Assembly: GCF_028009165.1 (NCBI RefSeq)
Contig: NW_026611617.1
Coordinates: 10,001-74,000, forward strand
Length of the DNA: 64,000 nucleotides
Source: Akanthomyces muscarius
Lineage: Eukaryota; Ascomycota; Sordariomycetes; Hypocreales; Cordycipitaceae
Reading direction: 5' to 3'
Position numbers and translations under genes: made by a program. Below the pieces are notes generated by a model, which was given only the letters and a program-made list of their open reading frames with translations, ran no database searches and was not told the DNA's origin. Of this stretch, positions 58,701 to 64,000 are shown piece by piece (position 1 is the stretch's first letter; each line of letters opens with the position of its first letter).

Positions 58701-60170
58701 TTGTGTGGGAACAACTGAGGGAAAAAGGTGCTGCTGGTCGGGTATTGTCCTCTGTCGGTCAAAGCTGGGCTAGTTGCGGGACGGATTGCCCTGTGGCGTC
58801 CGTCCGCTCTGCCTGGAAACGTTTGCGACGGAAGTGCGCCTGTCTGTCAACGTGAGACACAGAACCGTTGCTAATGGTTACACGCTGAACTGTGTCGCAC
58901 TTGAGCCCGTGGTCTGACACATGGCTGAGTAAATAGAGCTTCAAAGCCTCAGGTTTCCGAATCAAACCATGTTGACGGCGAAGCTTGGCGGACGCATCCG
59001 TGAATTCAAAAAGCTCGCAGCAAGCCACGACAAAACAGATGCCAGGCGCTCAGAGGCCGCTTCAGAAGCACTCTACGAATGCCGGCAAGTAACCTGCTTG
59101 GCTGCATAATGAATAGAGCTAAAGGCGGCGAATCGATTTGTTGCTACCTTAAGGATGCATTGATGTTGGCACAATCACCAGCGCGCCAACCAGTCATTAC
59201 ACTCTGATCAAGCCCTCTCTGTTCTCGAACGCATCGCGATATGCCATTTAGAGACCGAGATGCCGAACCAGCCCCGACATTCACACATCTGTTGGTGGTA
59301 GCGTGTGGTTATCGTTGGCGTCTTGGACATTCGGCATGCGCTTCAGTCTCCCGATCACGAGGTCGGACACCGCAATTGGGACGCGGCAGATGGCGAACGT
59401 ATAGCTCGAGCACTTGCGAGAAAGGCGCATCCCGGTCGCATAGTAGCTACGTAATATCAGGGGTTATCTTTGCATCTGATAAGACTCGGTACTTGTAGTT
59501 CGCAATGCGCTCGCGCTCATTGGCCTGTTGGCCAGCAACATGACATGCACGATATGTCGCGTAGGCACTGGCGCACCTAGACCGTGTCAACCAACCTACC
59601 CTAGACTCCAACTTTTGAAGAACCGCCCACCCGCTTTGGCAAACTGAAACCTCTCTTGCCCGATGAATAGTAGTGACTTGGGGGGCGAGTTTTGTAAATT
59701 CTCACATTCAATTTTATGTGCTTGACTTTTCTGTCTCGATTGACTGGCCATAGATAGATGCATATCCTTGCAGCAAATGCAAATTGTGCTGCAGTAAGAA
59801 CCCCTCCATGGCAGAAGAATGTGGAAAAAAAGCCCCACCATGCCTGGTCGCATCCCACCAAACTTCACCTCGAACGTTCTCATTGCAGTGACTTGCGCGG
59901 GACAACGCCTTTATTCAATCAGATTCTTTAGTTTTTGGGATATTCCAAAGAAGAAACCTACGAGCTCTCTAGGAGCCATTGTCCAAGTCGCAACCTAGAA
60001 CCGACGTCTTGGTTTGCCCTGGTGAATCCTCTGTGGCAGCTGACCTTGAAGATTTTGATTGTCTGCATATTGGGCACTGACATAGTCGTCTAAGCCGAGT
60101 CACGGGAGGATATCGTCAACAAAGATACAGAAGCGGCAATATATCAAGAAAACACAGCACAAACGCGACC

Positions 60171-63100
60171 ATGGCCTCGACGCTGCATGACGCCGCGACG
60201 CAACTCGCCGCCAATCCCGCGGCTCAGGCTCTCATCCAAGAGCTTTTCGAGCATGCATCCCACGCTCATATTGCGCCAAACCTGGCGCAAACGGCTGAAT
60301 ACACTCGCGATGCAGTAGAGGTTGGTATCGCAGCCCTGAATATTTTCCTCCAGATCAACGTCACCGGCCCTGTGCCCTCGCGACAACCAATGGCAGATAT
60401 CGAATCTCAGTTTCTCATGGCTTGGGAGTCAACCTCACAAGCCACTACTTCTTTTCCTTCCGCAGTTACTCCGATGACGAGAATGAGAAGAGACTGTGTT
60501 AGGCTGCTGGAAATCGACGGAGTCTCCCCATACTCGCACATTCCCTCGCTAGAGCTGTTTTGCCTCGCCAGACACATCTTTACCAAGACTCTTTCGACAC
60601 CTGCCGATGATGTCGTGCAGCTGCCAGGACCTGATGCTCAAAAACACAGCATCTCTTGGACAAGGCTACGTGTCCATGTATGGCACTACAAGCTCATTGC
60701 TCAGCCCAGCCTTGGCGGCTCTACTTTCACCAAGAGCTCCAATTGGATCGAGCTTCCTTCACTCGCAACTCAAATCACGGATTCCATGGACGCTGTCCGC
60801 AGTCGTATCTTGAGTGACGATGTCTGGGCAGATGGAGGGAACTGGAGCATTCATGACAAGGTGCAGTTTCTCCTCGAGGCGGCCAACAACAACATCTTGC
60901 TTGGCCGGTCAGACAAGGCAAAGGAACTCGTCGAGGAGGCGACCAGGATGAACAACTTCTTGTACGCGTTGTCAGGCGCTCTTGGTAAGAGAACAAAGTT
61001 CCAGGAAAAGAGCATCAGCCAGTTGGTCGTGCTCGCCCTCAGCCAGGAAACAGAAACTGTCACACCCGCGGGGGACGACGAGGAGGACGACACCAAGCCA
61101 CAAGCGCTACAGCTAAATGACGACACGCTTCTCGAAGAGATTCAATTTACGAAAGAACAAAATGGTGGCGAAGCAAAGTCTACAGAATTGCCTGAAAAAC
61201 TGGCAAATCTTATGCCCGATGAGCAGCCGCAACTCAGTCCTCTCGACCAGATTACCCTTCTCACTGAGGCGACCATTAAGGACACTTTCTCGCCTGCAGA
61301 CACTCTCACCGCCGAAGAGATTCTACCATTCGCAACTCGCGTGATTGCTGACAAGTCTACGAATTGGCAAACCTATACACAGGCTCTTCTTGTGCGCTCG
61401 CGCATCGAAGTGCACCGAAGCCGCACCCTGGAGCGAGGTGTCCTCCAAATGCAGGCTGTAGCGGACCAGGTTCTCACTGACACCACCTTTTCCACCGAAG
61501 AAACAGCGGAAACTACCAAGGAAGAAGAGAAAGGCCCCGTGACTGATGTCCCTTCCATACAAGTTTCTGCACCAGGGCGCCATACTGGCGATGAAGCTGC
61601 GCCTGCTACAGGCGCGCCGACATCGTTCTTCCCAGCGGCCAAAGCATCGGAATCTGCACCGGCCGATGTACGCCTGCGATACATTCATGCTCTTTCGACT
61701 CCGCCACGCTGGCATCTGGAGGCCGAGCTGGCCTATGCTTGGGCCGGTGCCGGTTCCATTGTCTCGGCGTTAGAGATCTTCAAGCGCCTGCGACTTTGGC
61801 CTGAAGTTGCTGTTTGTCTCGCGAGTGCTGATGCTTTCGACGACGAAGACGGTCGCGGAAGCGGTGGAGAGGCAAAAGCAAAGGGAATCATGCGCTGGCA
61901 GCTTTTTCACAAGACAGGTGCCGACGCCGCATCCAACTCGGATCCCGACGACGAGGTTGCCGTAGAGGATGTCACGTCTCTCAAAGCTGACGATTTTATG
62001 GGCCCGGAACGTTCACCGGCGCCATCCAACGCACCACGTCTGTGGTGTATTCTCGGCGACTTGGAAAGCAATGCCTCATTCTACGAGCATGCCTGGGAGG
62101 TGTCTGGCCACCGGTATGCTCGCGCACAGCGCTCCCTCGCCGAACACTATCTGCGGGAGAAAGATCTCGAACGCGCTCACGAGGCGTATAAGAAGGCGAC
62201 AACTGTTAACCGACTGGATCCCGACATGTGGAGTCGTCTCGGTGACATCAGTCTACGTCTCGGACGCTTCGAGGACGCCGCCGAGGCCTTCAACCGGGCT
62301 ATTGGCAGCGCCACCGGCGATCTCGGCGGCGAGGACGCCAAAACCTGGAGCAACCTGGGTACCGCGCTCTGGAGTCTCTACAGCGAGGTGCTCAGCGCTC
62401 AGAATAAGGACAAAAAGCAAGCTGTGACTTCGACAGAAGCGGCAGCAGAAGCCGCCCCAGTCAAGCCTGAAGAAGACGAAGACGAGACTGTTGCCGAGGC
62501 CACCAAGACTGCGCAGGACGCCGAGATGTCCAGGGATCCGGAGCAGCTGCTCGCGCAGGCACTCCACGCGTACAAGATGGGTGCTACCGCTGCCCACGAC
62601 AACTGGCGAATCTGGGAGAACGTCGTGACGCTGGCCTGCCGCATGCGGCCCCCCGCCATTACCGACATCATTGCCGCCACGCGCCAGATCCTGCGCATCC
62701 GCCAGACCGAGGAGGCCGTCAACGCACCCGTCATTGGCGCGCTGCTGCAGGAAGCGGTCCTGAGCAAGACAAAGGACGACGCCGGCACGGGCGTCTACGA
62801 CCCGCCGCGGGGCACCCCCGAGCGTCTCGTCGCGCGCGTCATCGAAGAGGACATTGTGCCGCTCATCACCCGCCGCGCGGAGCTCTGGTCCCTGGTCGGC
62901 AAGCTGCGCGGCTGGCGACGCGACTACGCCGGCGCCATTGACGCCTCGGAGAAGGCCTGGCGTGCCACCGTCGGCGCCTCGGGCGGCGGCCTCCTGCCGG
63001 GCGACGGCAGCGCGGCGGCGGCGCCCGACTGGACCGAGGACGAGGCGGCGTGGCTGGACGTCGTCTCCCGCACCGACGAGCTCGTCTCCGTGCTCGAGAA

Positions 63101-63257
63101 CTGGGGCGAGGGCGTCGAGGAGATTGGCGCCCGGTGGAGGGGCAAGGCGCGGAGCGCCGTGCGCAGCGTCATGGGCAGGGGCAAGACCAGCTGGGAGGGC
63201 ACCGAGGGATGGACTCTGCTCGAGGCCCTCATGGAGGGACTCAAGGTGAAGAGTTGA
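60171..63257 (+). CDS. EMW1: TTC27/EMW1-like tetratricopeptide protein
   Basis: Single exon, 1028 aa. The N-terminal helical half includes SLELFCLARHIFT, the conserved HDKVQFLLEAANNN segment and LLEEIQFTKEQ. A middle block has the family signature STNWQTYTQALLVRSRIE with ERGVLQMQAV. It is followed by LRYIHALSTPPRWHLEAELAYAWA. TPR units occupy about 649-715: RAQRSLAEHYLREKDLERA, then PDMWSRLGDISLRLGRFEDAA, with a later NWRIWENVVTLA. This order matches the TTC27/Emw1 family, essential in yeast and linked to cell-wall integrity and, in animals, to Hsp90-related assembly. The molecular role is not settled. Acidic low-complexity inserts (around 290 and 770) separate the conserved parts. The start ATG lies in GACCATGGC, a good context; the upstream region is the gene desert. 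Confidence 0.88.
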   Translation: MASTLHDAATQLAANPAAQALIQELFEHASHAHIAPNLAQTAEYTRDAVEVGIAALNIFLQINVTGPVPSRQPMADIESQFLMAWESTSQATTSFPSAVTPMTRMRRDCVRLLEIDGVSPYSHIPSLELFCLARHIFTKTLSTPADDVVQLPGPDAQKHSISWTRLRVHVWHYKLIAQPSLGGSTFTKSSNWIELPSLATQITDSMDAVRSRILSDDVWADGGNWSIHDKVQFLLEAANNNILLGRSDKAKELVEEATRMNNFLYALSGALGKRTKFQEKSISQLVVLALSQETETVTPAGDDEEDDTKPQALQLNDDTLLEEIQFTKEQNGGEAKSTELPEKLANLMPDEQPQLSPLDQITLLTEATIKDTFSPADTLTAEEILPFATRVIADKSTNWQTYTQALLVRSRIEVHRSRTLERGVLQMQAVADQVLTDTTFSTEETAETTKEEEKGPVTDVPSIQVSAPGRHTGDEAAPATGAPTSFFPAAKASESAPADVRLRYIHALSTPPRWHLEAELAYAWAGAGSIVSALEIFKRLRLWPEVAVCLASADAFDDEDGRGSGGEAKAKGIMRWQLFHKTGADAASNSDPDDEVAVEDVTSLKADDFMGPERSPAPSNAPRLWCILGDLESNASFYEHAWEVSGHRYARAQRSLAEHYLREKDLERAHEAYKKATTVNRLDPDMWSRLGDISLRLGRFEDAAEAFNRAIGSATGDLGGEDAKTWSNLGTALWSLYSEVLSAQNKDKKQAVTSTEAAAEAAPVKPEEDEDETVAEATKTAQDAEMSRDPEQLLAQALHAYKMGATAAHDNWRIWENVVTLACRMRPPAITDIIAATRQILRIRQTEEAVNAPVIGALLQEAVLSKTKDDAGTGVYDPPRGTPERLVARVIEEDIVPLITRRAELWSLVGKLRGWRRDYAGAIDASEKAWRATVGASGGGLLPGDGSAAAAPDWTEDEAAWLDVVSRTDELVSVLENWGEGVEEIGARWRGKARSAVRSVMGRGKTSWEGTEGWTLLEALMEGLKVKS

Positions 63258-63725
63258 AGGAAAAAGAAAGAGGCCATGCTTGGTTCTCAAGAGTCTTTAC
63301 AAAATGAAAAGGGGGACACAAGGACATAGATAAAAGCAATACATTTTTATAGTTGATTCATAAGACCATGTTTTTTTTCTTGGACAGAAACCGAATCTTG
63401 CTTCTGACATCAGGAGTATCTAAGTACAACGCTTTTTGAAAAAAAGTATACAGCTCGTTGTACAGTTGGCATATGGCCGACAAGACGCAGCAACAGTTCC
63501 TTTTCTGCTCATCAACGTAAAATATAACAGTTCAATTCACCGTTTTTCCACAACATCGCTTCGTCAACCCGCATCCCTCATGTCATGCTTCATACTACAT
63601 CATATTCGGCATCAGTAGGCCGGGCCCCAGCACTTCCCAGAAATAAAAACATGTCCCCACGAGAAAACCAGTCCTGCTTTGATTCATGCTCGACGTTCCT
63701 TCAACATATGAAAGGTCAAGTCGGT
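63258..63725. other. Intergenic 0.5 kb between convergent EMW1-like and GYF genes
   Basis: The 3' flanks of two convergent genes; T- and A-rich runs only. Nothing else was recognised. Confidence 0.6.
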
Positions 63726-64000
63726 CTATTTTTTGCCCTTCTTTCTGCTGGGGACCACCTTGAAGCCTGCCCCCTGCATGGCAGAGGCGTTGCCTTCCGG
63801 CTCGCGAGGGGGCTGACTGCTGCTGTTGCTGCTGCCGCTGCCCTTCTTGGCGACTTCGCTCCAACCGCCCGAGGAGCTTCTGTTGTCGGAGGCCTGCTTT
63901 TCAAAAATGCCCTTCTCGGCAAGCTTCTTGCGGCGAACGTACTCCTCTGCAAAGTGTCTGCCATCCATAGTAGTGGAACTGGCATAGACGGCGTCGGCAA
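63726..64000 (-). CDS. GYF-domain (Smy2/GIGYF-like) protein, C-terminal part
   Basis: Partial: the frame enters from the right edge and stops at TAG (63726-63728), giving the last 90 residues. Visible are ASSTTMDGRHFAEEYVRRKK, a Lys-rich helix (LAEKGIFEKQ), GGWSEVAKKGSG, a Ser/Gln-rich stretch and the end GFKVVPSRKKGKK. The MDGRHFAEE...RRK segment together with a GWSEVAKK and basic FKVVP tail is the conserved C-terminus of fungal Smy2-like GYF proteins. These bind proline-rich partners and act in translational repression, mRNA decay or ER-Golgi traffic. The GYF domain itself would lie outside the window, so the name rests on the tail alone. It is convergent with the EMW1-like gene. Confidence 0.65.
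   Translation of the reverse strand, partial: ADAVYASSTTMDGRHFAEEYVRRKKLAEKGIFEKQASDNRSSSGGWSEVAKKGSGSSNSSSQPPREPEGNASAMQGAGFKVVPSRKKGKK

Larger units (their letters stand above)
51949..60170. other. 8.2 kb region without convincing genes
   Basis: No frame shows a recognisable domain, consistent codon bias or a plausible exon chain on either strand; the best candidates are under 150 codons. Composition is ordinary (not AT-rich), so it is not a RIP-mutated repeat. It contains many microsatellites (GTT at 51978-51992, AGAGGC units at 52763-52783, CT near 53731, GT/GCGT at 55757-55780), a cluster of the 8-mer TACTGGTA and GGTACC words. No tRNA B-box or other RNA gene was spotted by eye. The left part presumably serves as the permease promoter. 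Long non-coding transcripts are possible. Confidence 0.55.

Noticed and set aside
1..64000. tRNA, 5S rRNA or snRNA genes and CRISPR arrays
   Set aside because: A visual search for B-box-like GGTTCGANTCC, 5S-like and U6-like words and regularly spaced repeats found nothing. A covariance-model scan would be decisive.

Overview
The window is nuclear DNA from a filamentous ascomycete, most probably a Sordariomycete and perhaps Hypocreales. The evidence is the many short introns (mostly 46-111 nt) with GT(A/G)NGT donors and CTAAC/CTGAC-like branch points, fungus-specific families (eEF3, CFEM, Asp f 4-like, Zn(II)2Cys6, YVC1) and a TpA-rich block at the left edge that looks like repeat-induced point mutation (RIP). 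The order-level placement is inference from family resemblance only. No rRNA, tRNA, CRISPR array, intact transposon or secondary-metabolite cluster was seen.

Nineteen protein genes are supported, eighteen complete and one cut by the right edge. From the left: a 1.2 kb AT-rich block ends at the stop codon of a HAD phosphatase, which is divergent from a TTC1-like TPR co-chaperone. A secreted CFEM protein follows, then the ASTRA component ASA1, a secreted LVIVD-repeat protein and an intronless alpha/beta hydrolase. From 12.4 to 24.3 kb the genes are sparse: a 14-TM drug/toxin-type MFS exporter and a secreted Asp f 4-like protein, separated by 2.5-3.4 kb gaps. Then come a Zn(II)2Cys6 regulator and a large AAA ATPase.

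From 32.8 to 52 kb the genes are mostly housekeeping: the vacuolar TRP channel YVC1 convergent with a macrodomain hydrolase, glutaminyl-tRNA synthetase, an SDR, mitochondrial 2-methylisocitrate lyase, elongation factor 3 and an amino acid permease. An 8.2 kb stretch without a convincing gene follows (51.9-60.2 kb), then the TTC27/EMW1-like TPR protein and the 3' end of a GYF-domain protein.

The genes do not form one pathway. Recurrent themes are protein synthesis and folding (GlnRS, eEF3, TTC1, TTC27, and ASA1 through PIKK biogenesis), membrane transport (MFS, permease, YVC1) and secreted surface proteins (CFEM, LVIVD, Asp f 4-like). Exon joins were worked out by hand from splice signals, reading phase and family alignment from memory. 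Coordinates include the stop codon.

No clear new multi-gene system was found. The most noteworthy leads are an intergenic 8-mer (TACTGGTA) found about 11 times, seven of them in 2.3 kb upstream of the permease; the 8.2 kb gene desert; nested inverted repeats behind the SDR gene and a palindrome cluster upstream of eEF3; a CFEM domain lacking two of its eight cysteines; and an in-frame 51-nt intron in the first membrane helix of the MFS exporter.
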